DNA of 64,000 nucleotides from assembly GCF_900104895.1 (NCBI RefSeq), contig NZ_LT629742.1:186001-250000 (forward strand), read 5' to 3'. The position numbers and the translations under genes were made by a program. The stretch is from Microterricola viridarii. GTDB taxonomy: Bacteria > Actinomycetota > Actinomycetes > Actinomycetales > Microbacteriaceae. The notes under the pieces were generated by a model. It worked only from the letters and a program-made list of their open reading frames with translations. It searched no databases and was not told where the DNA came from. Below, in pieces: positions 1-8,022 of the stretch; the first letter of the stretch is position 1, and each line of letters opens with the position of its first letter.

Positions 1-730
1 CGGCACCCTCCTCGATATCGAGCATGGCCTCGCGCAGACCCTCCCGACGGTTGCCGGGGTCGAGCTGGTAGCTGCGGCGGTCGCCGTCCAGCGTCGACTC
101 GACGGCATCGCGGAACGGACCGTAGAACGCCGAGGCGTACTTGGCCGAGTAGGCGAGGATGGCGGTGTCGACGAACCCGGCTCCGTCGAGCGTCTCGCGC
201 ACGGCGGCCACCTGGCCGTCCATCATGCCGGAGAGGCCGAGCAGCGCCGAGCCGGATGCCGCCTGCACCAGCGCCATCTCGCGGTAGCGCTCGAGCGTCG
301 CGTCGTTGTCGACCCGGCCGAGGGCGTCCAGCACCCCGCAGTGGCCGTGGTCGGTGAACTCGTCCAGGCAGAGGTCGGTCTGCACGACGAGTGCGTCGCC
401 GACCTCGTCTGCGACCACCCGGGTGGCGCGGTTGAGGATGCCGTCCGGGTGCGTGGCGCCGCTGCCCGTCGCATCGCGCACGCTGGGCACGCCGAAGAGC
501 ATCACGCCGCCGATTCCGGCGGCCGCGGCGTCCTGAACCGCCCCCCTCACGCTGTCGAGCGTGTGTTGCACGACGCCCGGCATCGAGGCGATCGGCATCG
601 GGCCACCCTCCTCACGAACGAAGAGCGGGAGCACCAGCTGGGCCGGGTGGAGGCGCGTCTCTGAGGCGAGGCGGCGGATCCCGGGATTGGCGCGCAGACG
701 ACGGGGGCGAATACGGGGGTTTGCGGTCAC
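1..730 (-). CDS. hemB: Delta-aminolevulinic acid dehydratase (porphobilinogen synthase), 3' end cut by window edge
   Basis: HemB condenses two 5-aminolevulinate molecules to porphobilinogen in the cytosol, the second common step of heme synthesis. About 243 codons are present. The protein opens with [14 protein letters not shown] and [12 protein letters not shown], typical HemB N-terminal blocks. It then carries the metal-site segment [14 protein letters not shown] (about residues 117-130) and the first active-site lysine block [15 protein letters not shown]. The Schiff-base lysine region lies beyond the left edge. The start is taken as the GTG at 730-728, whose last two bases are also in the TGA stop of the upstream crtEb (GTGA overlap), so translation is probably coupled to the carotenoid operon. 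Identity is certain from the motifs; the exact start is inferred. Confidence 0.95.
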   Translation of the reverse strand, partial: MTANPRIRPRRLRANPGIRRLASETRLHPAQLVLPLFVREEGGPMPIASMPGVVQHTLDSVRGAVQDAAAAGIGGVMLFGVPSVRDATGSGATHPDGILNRATRVVADEVGDALVVQTDLCLDEFTDHGHCGVLDALGRVDNDATLERYREMALVQAASGSALLGLSGMMDGQVAAVRETLDGAGFVDTAILAYSAKYASAFYGPFRDAVESTLDGDRRSYQLDPGNRREGLREAMLDIEEGA

Positions 731-1659
731 CCGAACAGACTACGTGTATCGACTGCGCTGAAGATGAGAAGGAGCGTCGCGAGGAACCCGACCGCGTAGT
801 TGACCCAGAGGAAGTGCCGCCAGCCGCCCGTGGCCGCCGCCGAGTCGGCGTCGCTCACCGAGCGGTACGGCCAGGCCAGCACCAGGTAGGGCACGACGAG
901 CAGGGCCGCGAGGGCGCCGGGCCAGCCGTAGCCCAGCGGAATCAGCAGGAGCAGCACCACCCCCGCCACCGCCCAGCAGGCCAGCGCCACGCGCACGGTG
1001 GCCGCCGCGCCGAGCGCCGTCGCGATCGAACCGATGCCCGCCGCCCTGTCTGGCTGCACGTCCTGCACGGCGCCGAAGGCGTGGCTCGCGACGCCCCAGA
1101 GGAAGAAGGCGAGCAGAACGATGACGGCCACCGGGCCGAACGGCGCGCCGGCGAGCACGATCCCGTAGACGGCGGGCGAGACGAAGTGGGTGCTCGAGGT
1201 GAGCGAGTCCAGAACCGGGATCTCCTTGAAGCGCAGCCCGGGCACCGAATAGGCGGCCACCGCGAACAGGCTCACCGCGAGCACCAGCCAGGAGGCCGGC
1301 GAGCCGAGCAGCACCAGCGCCAGCACGAACGGGGCGCAGAGCAGCACGGCGGCCAGCAGCGTCGCCCGGTGCAGCCGAGGCGCCAGCAGTGCGCCGTGTG
1401 CGCCGCCCTTGCGTGGGTTGGCCACGTCGGAGGCGTAGTCGAACACGTCGTTCACGCCGTACATGGCCAGGTTGTACGGCACCAGGAAGAACAGCGTGCC
1501 AATGACGAGGGCCGCGTCGATCCGGCCAGTGCTCAACAGGTAGGCCGCGGCAAAAGGGAACGCCGTGTTGATCCAGCTCAGCGGCCGCGAGGCCAGCAGC
1601 AGCTGGCGGGGCAGGCTCTGGCTGGGCGGGCTCTGCCTCGTGCTGCTCTCAGCCGACAT
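727..1659 (-). CDS. crtEb: Lycopene elongase, UbiA-family prenyltransferase of C50 carotenoid synthesis
   Basis: A 310-residue integral-membrane prenyltransferase of the UbiA superfamily. The aspartate-rich motif NDVFDYASD lies near residues 70-78 and about eight hydrophobic segments follow. CrtEb-type enzymes add C5 units to both ends of lycopene to give the acyclic C50 flavuxanthin. Its place directly after crtYe/crtYf in a crt operon supports that role over menaquinone prenylation. The chosen ATG (1659) overlaps the end of crtYf by 11 bases; a longer reading frame upstream is a shadow of crtYf. Its stop overlaps the hemB start. It is slightly longer than the corynebacterial enzyme as known for the family. 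Confidence 0.9.
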   Translation of the reverse strand: MSAESSTRQSPPSQSLPRQLLLASRPLSWINTAFPFAAAYLLSTGRIDAALVIGTLFFLVPYNLAMYGVNDVFDYASDVANPRKGGAHGALLAPRLHRATLLAAVLLCAPFVLALVLLGSPASWLVLAVSLFAVAAYSVPGLRFKEIPVLDSLTSSTHFVSPAVYGIVLAGAPFGPVAVIVLLAFFLWGVASHAFGAVQDVQPDRAAGIGSIATALGAAATVRVALACWAVAGVVLLLLIPLGYGWPGALAALLVVPYLVLAWPYRSVSDADSAAATGGWRHFLWVNYAVGFLATLLLIFSAVDTRSLFG

Positions 1660-1993
1660 CCGCGCTCTCCTTGACTGTGACCGGGCGGCGCGCCGGGCCG
1701 AGCAGCGCCCAAAGCGATGGCAGCAGGATGACGGCCGCCAGCGGGTAGGCGAAGTCCTCGATCGGGGCCAGGCCGATCGACCAGCCAAGCAGGTGTTCCC
1801 CGCTGTACTCCATCAGCCCGCCGGCGATCATCAGGCTGTCGAACAGCGCCGTCAGCACGAACAGCGCCGCGGCCGTGACGCCCGCGGACGCGAGGGCCGT
1901 GCCGAGCCGGGCCGGCCGCCGCAGCAGCAGGGCGGATGCCGCGACCAGCAGCACCACGGCGAGCATCACCAGGTTCAGCACCGTGTACGTCAT
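1649..1993 (-). CDS. crtYf: C50 carotenoid cyclase subunit (CrtYf/LbtB-like)
   Basis: A 114-residue membrane protein with three hydrophobic stretches and the family-typical segment LAPIEDFAYPLAAVILLPSLW (about residues 75-95) containing the IEDF acidic motif. Lycopene-cyclase subunits of this family work as heterodimers with the neighbouring CrtYe and cyclise C50 precursors. Whether the ring is epsilon, gamma or beta (decaprenoxanthin, sarcinaxanthin or C.p.450 type) cannot be read from the sequence. The ATG overlaps the crtYe stop as ATGA; the 3' end overlaps crtEb by 11 bases. Confidence 0.88.
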   Translation of the reverse strand: MTYTVLNLVMLAVVLLVAASALLLRRPARLGTALASAGVTAAALFVLTALFDSLMIAGGLMEYSGEHLLGWSIGLAPIEDFAYPLAAVILLPSLWALLGPARRPVTVKESADVG

Positions 1994-2313
1994 GCCGGCC
2001 TCCTCGCGGTGAGCAACCGCTGCGTTCCCCGGAACAGCACCATGCTCAGGTAACAGAGGAAGACGAGGAAGACGAGTTCCTCGACCGGAAAGTGCGGCCC
2101 GAGCAGCAGGCCGGTCGAGATCTCGTTCTGCCCGCGCAGGAAGATGCCGAGGGCGATCCCCGCGATGTCCCAGAGCACGAAGAAGAGGGTCCCGAGCGCG
2201 AGCACCAGGGCAGCACGGCGCGGCTCGCTCCAGAAGAACAGCGTGAAGCGGCGGTCCAGCACCACCATGCAGCCGAGCGAGGCCAGCAGTAACGCGAGGT
2301 AGAGCAGGCTCAT
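1990..2313 (-). CDS. crtYe: C50 carotenoid cyclase subunit (CrtYe/LbtA-like)
   Basis: A 107-residue membrane protein, the expected size for the first subunit of heterodimeric C50 carotenoid cyclases. Three hydrophobic helices are visible. The acidic motif FPVEELVFLVFLCYLS (about residues 75-90) matches the PxEE signature of the family. It forms the active cyclase with crtYf, encoded immediately downstream. Both ends overlap neighbours as ATGA, so it is translated as part of the polycistronic crt message. Confidence 0.88.
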   Translation of the reverse strand: MSLLYLALLLASLGCMVVLDRRFTLFFWSEPRRAALVLALGTLFFVLWDIAGIALGIFLRGQNEISTGLLLGPHFPVEELVFLVFLCYLSMVLFRGTQRLLTARRPA

Positions 2314-3974
2314 CGCGGGGCCGCCCCGGCCGCGGTGCGCGCCGCGTGCGCGGAGAGCGGCGCGGCCAGCGGCGCACCGCTCCGGTCGCCGCGCAGCTTC
2401 TTGATGACGAGTTCCGCGCTGATCAGGCACATCGGCAGCCCGATGCCGGGGATGGTGCTGCCGCCGACGTAGTAGAGCCCGTCGACAAAGGTGGAGCTGT
2501 TCCGGCCGCGGAAGAAGGCGCTCTGCCGCAGGGTGTGCGCGGGGCCGAGCGCACCGCCGCGCCAGGAGTTCAGGTCCTCGGCGAAGTCTGCCGGGCCCAC
2601 GGTGCGGCGCAGCACGATGCGCTGTGCCAGATCGGGGATTCCGGCCCACTGTGCGATCTGCTGGATCGCCGCGTCCGCGGCCCGCTCAACGCGCGCGGAG
2701 CCGCTGCGGCCGAGCCCTCCCGACCCGATCTCCGGGTCGGCCGGCACGGGCACCAGCACGAACAGGTTCTCGTGGTTGGGCGGTGCCGCACCGGGGTCTG
2801 TGGCGCTGGGCCGGCAGACGTAGATGGATGCCGGTTCCGGGACGAAGCTCGGGTTGCCGTAGATCGCCGAGAAGTTGTCCTCCCAGTTGTCGACGAAGAA
2901 CAGGTTGTGGTGCTCGAGCTCCGGCAGCGCGCCGCGCACGCCGAGCATCACGAGCACGGCCCCCGGACCCGGATTGCGCTGCTCCCACCACTCCTCTGGG
3001 TAGCTCCGCAGTTCCGGCGACAACAGCGCCGTCTCGGTGAAGTGGAGGTCGGCGGCCGAGACCACGATGTCGCTCTGGATCTCGTGCTCCGCACCCTGTG
3101 CGTCCCGGTAGCGCACCCCTGTCGCGGCGGCGCGTGGGCGGCGCCGGCGCCGGCCGTGCTTGGCGCGCCGTGCGGCGGCACTGCCGCCAGCCGTGCTGCC
3201 GGCATCCGTCGTGATCTCGGTGGCCTGCGCCCCGGTGAGCACACGAACACCCGCCGACTCGGCCAGCCCCGCGATGCTGTCAATGATCGTGCTGAAGCCG
3301 CCCTGCGGGTAGTAGACGCCGTCGCCGAAGTCGAGATGGCTCATCAGGTGGTAGAGGCTCGGCACCTCGAACGGAGAGGAGCCGAGGAACACGGCCGGGT
3401 AGCCCAGCACCTGCTGCAGACGCGGGTCGCGCACGTGCTTCTGGATCAGGCCGTGGAGCGAGCGGGCGCCCAGACCCGCGAGCGCGGGCGCGCGGCGCAG
3501 TACCTCGGGCCCGATCAGGCTGCGCGGGTCGTCAAAGGTGTTGTAGAGGAAGCGGCCGAGTGCCAGCTCGTAGGCGTCAGAGGCCGAGGCGACGTAGCGG
3601 CGCAGCTCGGCTCCCGCGCCGGGCTCGATCGACTCGAACAGGGCGACGTTGGCCTCGAAGTCGGCCACGATGTCGATCGGCGCAGCGCCGGTCTCGGCGA
3701 AGACGCGGTAGCCGGGGTCCAGCCGTTCCAACGCGAGCTGCTCGCCTGCGGAGGTGCCGAGCAGGGAGTAGAAGTGCTCGAAGACCTCGGGCATCAGGTA
3801 CCACGACGGCCCGGTGTCGAAGCGGTAGCCGTCGGCCTCCCACAGCCCGGCCCGGCCGCCCAGCACGCCGCGTGCTTCGAGCAGCGTGACGTCGTAGCCG
3901 TCTGCTGCCAGCAGCGCGGCCGTCGCCAGCCCGGCGATGCCGCCGCCGATCACGCTGGCGGTTGGCGCGCTCAT
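2310..3974 (-). CDS. crtI: Phytoene desaturase (lycopene-forming)
   Basis: A 554-residue FAD-dependent CrtI-type desaturase that converts phytoene to lycopene at the membrane. The N-terminal dinucleotide fold GGGIAGLATAALLAADGYDV is at residues 10-29, with the E/R-rich follow-on LLEARGVLGGRAG. The C-terminal carotene-desaturase block VGGSTIPGIGLPMCLISAE is present. An unusual low-complexity basic stretch rich in Ala/Gly/Ser, then RRAKHGRRRRRPRAAA, sits at about residues 258-285 where relatives have a short loop. The start ATG at 3974 overlaps the crtB stop (ATGA). The C-terminus ends in an Ala/Pro-rich tail. Confidence 0.95.
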   Translation of the reverse strand: MSAPTASVIGGGIAGLATAALLAADGYDVTLLEARGVLGGRAGLWEADGYRFDTGPSWYLMPEVFEHFYSLLGTSAGEQLALERLDPGYRVFAETGAAPIDIVADFEANVALFESIEPGAGAELRRYVASASDAYELALGRFLYNTFDDPRSLIGPEVLRRAPALAGLGARSLHGLIQKHVRDPRLQQVLGYPAVFLGSSPFEVPSLYHLMSHLDFGDGVYYPQGGFSTIIDSIAGLAESAGVRVLTGAQATEITTDAGSTAGGSAAARRAKHGRRRRRPRAAATGVRYRDAQGAEHEIQSDIVVSAADLHFTETALLSPELRSYPEEWWEQRNPGPGAVLVMLGVRGALPELEHHNLFFVDNWEDNFSAIYGNPSFVPEPASIYVCRPSATDPGAAPPNHENLFVLVPVPADPEIGSGGLGRSGSARVERAADAAIQQIAQWAGIPDLAQRIVLRRTVGPADFAEDLNSWRGGALGPAHTLRQSAFFRGRNSSTFVDGLYYVGGSTIPGIGLPMCLISAELVIKKLRGDRSGAPLAAPLSAHAARTAAGAAPR

Positions 3975-4873
3975 CGTGACCTCAGCAGCACGCCGGCCAG
4001 GATGCGCACCTTCTGCGGCCCCGGGACGCGCACCCGTTGGCCGGCAAGCGCGGCCGCTGGCGTCGCGTCGACGCGGTCGGTGAGCTCTGCGAAGAATGCG
4101 GATGCCGCGCGGATCGCCCTCCGGCAGCTGGCGGGCAGCCGCGGGATCACCGCATCGGCCGCGAACAGGTCGGCCCGGATGCCGGCGACGATGTTCGCCT
4201 TCTGCTCCTCGGTGATGGCCAGCGGGTCGACGCCGGGAAAGTAGCGGCGGCCGAGGGCGGTGAAGTCGGCCGAGATGTCGCGCAGGAAGTTGATCTTCTG
4301 GAACGCGGCACCGAGCCGACGGGCGCCGTGCTCCAACCGCCTGCGCTCGTTGTCGTTGATGTACTCCCCGTTCAGAAACACCCGCAGGCACATCAGGCCG
4401 ATCACCTCGGCGGAGCCGTAGATGTAGTCGCGCAGTTCCTCCGCGCCGAACGGCGCCGGATCGAGGTCGCGGCGCATCGAGGCGAAGAAGGGGCTGAGCA
4501 GCTCCGCGGTGATGCCGGCGCGTCGCGCGCTCAGCGCGAAGGCGTGCACGACGAGGTCGCTGCTGTAGCCGCGCTGCAGTGCACGAACGGTCTCGGCCTC
4601 CATGGCGTCGAGGCACTCCCGCTGCTGGGCGATGCTCAACCCGGCGGCGGCGGCGGTGCCGTCGACGATCTCGTCGGCCACCCGCACCAGGGCGTAGATG
4701 TTCTCGATCTCGGGCCGGATCTGCGGGGCGAGCAGCCGGCTGGCCAAGCCGAAAGAGGTCGAATACTCCCGGATGACGACGGCGGCCCCCCGGTGCGCCG
4801 CGCGCTCGTAGAGCGCCAGTTCGCGGGCGCCGGCGAGTGCGGGCACGCTCCCCCGCTCCAGTGGCCTGGTCAT
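3971..4873 (-). CDS. crtB: Phytoene synthase
   Basis: A 300-residue squalene/phytoene synthase-family enzyme that joins two geranylgeranyl diphosphates head-to-head to give phytoene. The two Mg-binding aspartate motifs are visible: DEIVD at about 67-71 and RDISAD at about 199-204, followed by LGRRYFP. Length matches bacterial CrtB. It is fifth from the end of a fully overlapping operon. The start ATG overlaps the crtE stop as ATGA, and its own stop overlaps crtI in the same way. Confidence 0.95.
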   Translation of the reverse strand: MTRPLERGSVPALAGARELALYERAAHRGAAVVIREYSTSFGLASRLLAPQIRPEIENIYALVRVADEIVDGTAAAAGLSIAQQRECLDAMEAETVRALQRGYSSDLVVHAFALSARRAGITAELLSPFFASMRRDLDPAPFGAEELRDYIYGSAEVIGLMCLRVFLNGEYINDNERRRLEHGARRLGAAFQKINFLRDISADFTALGRRYFPGVDPLAITEEQKANIVAGIRADLFAADAVIPRLPASCRRAIRAASAFFAELTDRVDATPAAALAGQRVRVPGPQKVRILAGVLLRSR

Positions 4874-5943
4874 GAGACGCGCACCGCCGCCCGGTGGGCG
4901 AGCTCCGCGAGCTCGGCCCGGAGCCCCGCCGGCACGAGCGGCTGCTCGAGCAGCGCGAGCGCCTCCGCGACGAGGTCGGCGATCAACCGTTCCGCGTAGC
5001 CGAGTGCACCGGAGTCGACCAGCAGCACGCGCACCCGATCGATGTCGCCCGGCCCGCCCGGCCCGATCAGCAGTCGCAACTCGGCCCAGCTGGCCGTGGT
5101 TCGGGCAAAAGCCATCATCGCCGTCATCTTCCCCTCTCTGGCATCGCCGATCGTGCTCTTGCCGGTCAGCTGCTCGTCGCCGAAGACGCCGAGCACGTCG
5201 TCGCGCAGCTGGAAGGCCGTGCCGATGAGACCGCCGAACTGCTCCAGCAGCAGCCCCAGCTCTGCGGGCGCGCCGGCCAACACCGCTCCGGCCCGAAGCG
5301 GCGCCGCGAACGAGTAGGGGGCCGTCTTCCATCTCGTCATGTCCAGGACCGCCGGCACCTCGGGGCTCACGGCGCCGGCACTCAGCCCCACGTCGCTCAG
5401 CTCGCCTGCCGCGGAGGCGAAGACTGCGGCGTCGAGCAGGTCGAGCAGCCCGAGTCGCACGGGCTCGGGCACGGCGAGACGCGCCACCATCGACTGCGCA
5501 TCGTGGATCAGCAGGTCGCCGGCGAGAATGGCGGATGCCTGGGCCCAGCGTGCCGCGTTTGCCGCGCCGAGCCCCGCGGCCACGCCCTCGTCGAAGCGTT
5601 CGCCGGCGAGATTGCTCTGGCCGCGGCGAACGAAATCGTTGTCGATGACGTCATCGTGCAGCAGGAAGGCGGTGTGCAGCAGTTCGAAGGCGGCGGCCAG
5701 CTCGACCGCGGCGCCCCGGAGCGGCGCGGCGTCGACGCTGAGCTCCTCATACGCGCAGAGCACGAGAGCGGGCCGCAGCAGCTTGCCACCGTGGGCCGAC
5801 CGCTCGATCGCCGCCCAGAGCCGGGAGTAGTCCTCGCCGAAGGCCTCGGCCGCCGCGCGGCGCTTCTGCCAGTGCCCGGCCAGCACGCCCTCGATCCGGG
5901 CGGCATCCTCGGCGGTCACGAAGCGACTCATGACGATGGTCAT
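4870..5943 (-). CDS. crtE: Geranylgeranyl diphosphate synthase (polyprenyl synthetase)
   Basis: A 357-residue trans-isoprenyl diphosphate synthase. The first aspartate-rich motif HDDVIDND is at about 96-103; the second, QLRDDVLGVFGD, is at about 246-257. In this operon it should make the C20 diphosphate for phytoene. The ATG at 5943 overlaps the idi stop (ATGA); an internal in-frame ATG at 5931 is a weaker alternative. Product chain length is inferred from operon context. Confidence 0.93.
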   Translation of the reverse strand: MTIVMSRFVTAEDAARIEGVLAGHWQKRRAAAEAFGEDYSRLWAAIERSAHGGKLLRPALVLCAYEELSVDAAPLRGAAVELAAAFELLHTAFLLHDDVIDNDFVRRGQSNLAGERFDEGVAAGLGAANAARWAQASAILAGDLLIHDAQSMVARLAVPEPVRLGLLDLLDAAVFASAAGELSDVGLSAGAVSPEVPAVLDMTRWKTAPYSFAAPLRAGAVLAGAPAELGLLLEQFGGLIGTAFQLRDDVLGVFGDEQLTGKSTIGDAREGKMTAMMAFARTTASWAELRLLIGPGGPGDIDRVRVLLVDSGALGYAERLIADLVAEALALLEQPLVPAGLRAELAELAHRAAVRVS

Positions 5944-6512
5944 GGCCGCATTCTCCCTTCGAGTGCGGCTGTCTGCAAGACCAGCCAGGGGCTGAACGCC
6001 CACGGGGTGCTGGCGATGGATGTCGCCAGCGACTCCGGCGCCACCCACGCCAGCTCCATCACCTCGGCGGGGTTCGGTGTCGGGATCTCGTCGGTCATGG
6101 CCGTGTAGACGGGGCAGATCTCGTTCTCGACGATCCCCGCGGGGTCAACGGCCCGGTAGCGAAAGTCGGGGAGCTCGAGCGTCAGCTGGTGGCGGACCGG
6201 GTCCAGCTGCAACCCGAGCTCGCTCCGGCCATGGCGCACGAGCGCGGCCTCGATGCTCTCGCCCGGTGCGGGGTGGCCGCAGAAGGAGTTGGTCCAGACG
6301 CCGGGCCAGCTGCGCTTGCCCAGAGCCCGGCGGGTGACGAGCAGCTCGCCGGCTGAGTTCGCGATGTGGCAGGAGAAGGCCAGGTGCAGGGGCGTCTCGG
6401 CCGTGTGCAGTGCCTCTTTGGCCGCCGTGCCCGATGCCTGCCCGTTCTCGTCCAGCAGCACGACGTACTCACCCGATGTGTCAGGAACAGGTGACGCGAT
6501 CAGACCACTCAT
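5940..6512 (-). CDS. idi: Isopentenyl-diphosphate delta-isomerase, type 1
   Basis: A 190-residue Nudix-fold isomerase that interconverts IPP and DMAPP and feeds crtE. The active-site cysteine block TNSFCGHPAPGES and the metal-binding ENEICPVY block are both present. The ATG at 6512 is preferred over an in-frame TTG at 6527 because GGGGAG lies six bases upstream of it. It heads the crt operon and is divergent from the marR gene across a 78-base intergenic region full of inverted repeats, so the whole operon is probably controlled there. Confidence 0.93.
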   Translation of the reverse strand: MSGLIASPVPDTSGEYVVLLDENGQASGTAAKEALHTAETPLHLAFSCHIANSAGELLVTRRALGKRSWPGVWTNSFCGHPAPGESIEAALVRHGRSELGLQLDPVRHQLTLELPDFRYRAVDPAGIVENEICPVYTAMTDEIPTPNPAEVMELAWVAPESLATSIASTPWAFSPWLVLQTAALEGRMRP

Positions 6513-6533
6513 TGAGACTCCCCACAAAATTAC

Positions 6534-6584
6534 CTAACTAAGTTAGCTACTAGCTAAGCATGACACACTCTGCGCAAGTACACT
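6534..6584. promoter_or_regulatory. Overlapping palindromic operators and marR promoter in the idi/marR intergenic region
   Basis: Two perfect inverted repeats overlap: CTAACT-A-AGTTAG (6534-6546) and TTAGCT-N3-AGCTAA (6543-6557). They are much more AT-rich than the surroundings. TACACT at 6579-6584 ends six bases before the marR ATG and looks like the -10 of a leaderless message. The palindromes sit in the idi promoter region on the other strand. A MarR dimer binding here would repress both directions; that is inference from position. Confidence 0.75.
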
Positions 6585-6590
6585 GATGCC

Positions 6591-7190
6591 ATGTCCAAGG
6601 CGAATTCCACGCGCTGGGATCCGGCTGCCTCCATGCTGGATCCGCGCATCGTCGACCCGACGGGCAGTTATGTGCGCTATGCCGGACTGCCCCCGGAGGA
6701 GTTGGACCAGGTCGTCGCCGTGCTCACCGCCATCAAGGCGTGGCGGGAGTCAGAGGATCGCACCAGCCTGCAGTCACGCAGCTACATGCGGCTGAACGAG
6801 ACGGATATGCGAGCGCTGCGATTCGTGATCGCCGCGAAGAATGCCGGCGTGCTTGTCACGGCCGGAATGCTCGCCGGTCACCTCCAGATCTCGACGGCAT
6901 CCATCACCAAGATGCTGGACCGGCTCGAGAAGGCGGGACACATCACCCGCACGCCGCACCCCGACGACCGACGTGCCGTGGTGATTGCCGTGACACCGGC
7001 CACCCACGCAGACGCACGCGCCACGATCGGGCGCAAGCACGCGCGGCGCTTCGACGTCGCCGCGGCGCTCTCCCCGGCCGAGCGCGAGGTCGTCATCGGC
7101 TTCCTGAACAGCCTGGCGGCGCTCGAAGAAGAAGCCGAGCCGATTGACGAAGAAGGGTCGGCCGAGCCGACCTCAGCGCAGACCGACTGA
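6591..7190 (+). CDS. MarR-family regulator, probable carotenoid operon repressor (CrtR-like)
   Basis: A 199-residue protein with a MarR winged helix. The recognition region is LAGHLQISTASITKMLDRLEKAGHI, followed by the wing HPDDRRAVVIAVT (about residues 100-140). An N-terminal extension of about 50 residues and an acidic tail flank it. In Corynebacterium a MarR-type regulator (CrtR) divergent from the crt operon represses it and responds to isoprenoid diphosphates; the same arrangement is seen here. Function is therefore inferred from synteny. No ribosome binding site precedes the ATG, and the -10-like TACACT lies exactly six bases upstream, suggesting a leaderless transcript. Confidence 0.85.
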   Translation: MSKANSTRWDPAASMLDPRIVDPTGSYVRYAGLPPEELDQVVAVLTAIKAWRESEDRTSLQSRSYMRLNETDMRALRFVIAAKNAGVLVTAGMLAGHLQISTASITKMLDRLEKAGHITRTPHPDDRRAVVIAVTPATHADARATIGRKHARRFDVAAALSPAEREVVIGFLNSLAALEEEAEPIDEEGSAEPTSAQTD

Positions 7191-7218
7191 TCTGCAGCGG
7201 CCAGACGCCGCGCGCCAC

Positions 7219-8022
7219 TCAGGCGCTGCGCTTGGCCTCGGCGGCCCGCACCAGCACCTCGATGAGCGACTCCGCGGTGCGCTCGTCGGCGACCGCGTCG
7301 ACGCGCAGGCCGATCGCGCCGGCATCCTTGGCGGTCTGCGGCCCGATGCAGACGACGAGCGTGCTCTCCGGGATCGGCCCCAGCTGGTTCTGCACCTGCT
7401 CTGCGACGCTCCCCGAGGTCACGAGGACGGCCTGGAAGCGACCCTCGGCCACCTCGGCCACGATGGACTCCTCGACGGGCACTCCGACGGTGCGGTAGGC
7501 GACGACGGCCTCGACGTGGTGGCCGATGCGAGCCAGGCCGACGCTGAGCAGCGGCTTCGCGATGGCGGAGCGCAGCGCGAGGACGCGCAGCGGAATGGCG
7601 CCGTCCGTGGCCGCCGTCCACTCCTCGAGCAGGCCCCGGGCGGAGTTGTCCTCCGCGGGGACGAGGGCGACCTGGTAGCCGGCGGCGATGAGCGCCGCCG
7701 CGGTGGTCTCGCCGACGGCGGCGACCTTCGTCGTCGGCGGCACGACCGCCTGGTGCGAGAACAGCACGTCGACGGTGGTGGCGCTGGTGACGGTGAGCCA
7801 GTCGAACTCGCCGGCGGCGAGGCGCTGGAGGGCGCCCTCCAGTGCGGCGGCGTCATCCGTTGGAGCAAAGTTGATCATCGGCGCCACCTTGGGCGACGCT
7901 CCGCGGGAGCGCAGGTTTGCCGCAACCCGGTCTCCCCATGGGCCGCCCCGCGGAACGAGCACGCGCCAGCCGGCGAGGGGTTTGTCGGCCTTCTCTGCCT
8001 TGCCGGCGGGGATCGAGGTCAT
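7219..8022 (-). CDS. hemD: Uroporphyrinogen-III synthase
   Basis: A 267-residue HemD-family protein that closes and inverts ring D of hydroxymethylbilane. The family is poorly conserved, but several segments fit: WRVLVPRGGPWGDRVAANLRSRGA, WLTVTSATTVDVLF, AVGETTAAALIAAGY and the C-terminal VVCIGPQTAKDAGAIGLRVDAVAD. The preceding gene is hemC. The start ATG at 8022 overlaps the hemC stop as ATGA. It is the last gene of the hemQ-hemH-hemC-hemD block and converges on marR with a 28-base gap. Confidence 0.9.
   Translation of the reverse strand: MTSIPAGKAEKADKPLAGWRVLVPRGGPWGDRVAANLRSRGASPKVAPMINFAPTDDAAALEGALQRLAAGEFDWLTVTSATTVDVLFSHQAVVPPTTKVAAVGETTAAALIAAGYQVALVPAEDNSARGLLEEWTAATDGAIPLRVLALRSAIAKPLLSVGLARIGHHVEAVVAYRTVGVPVEESIVAEVAEGRFQAVLVTSGSVAEQVQNQLGPIPESTLVVCIGPQTAKDAGAIGLRVDAVADERTAESLIEVLVRAAEAKRSA

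Noticed and set aside
7191-7218. Terminator between marR and hemD
   Set aside because: Only 28 bases and no stable stem visible.
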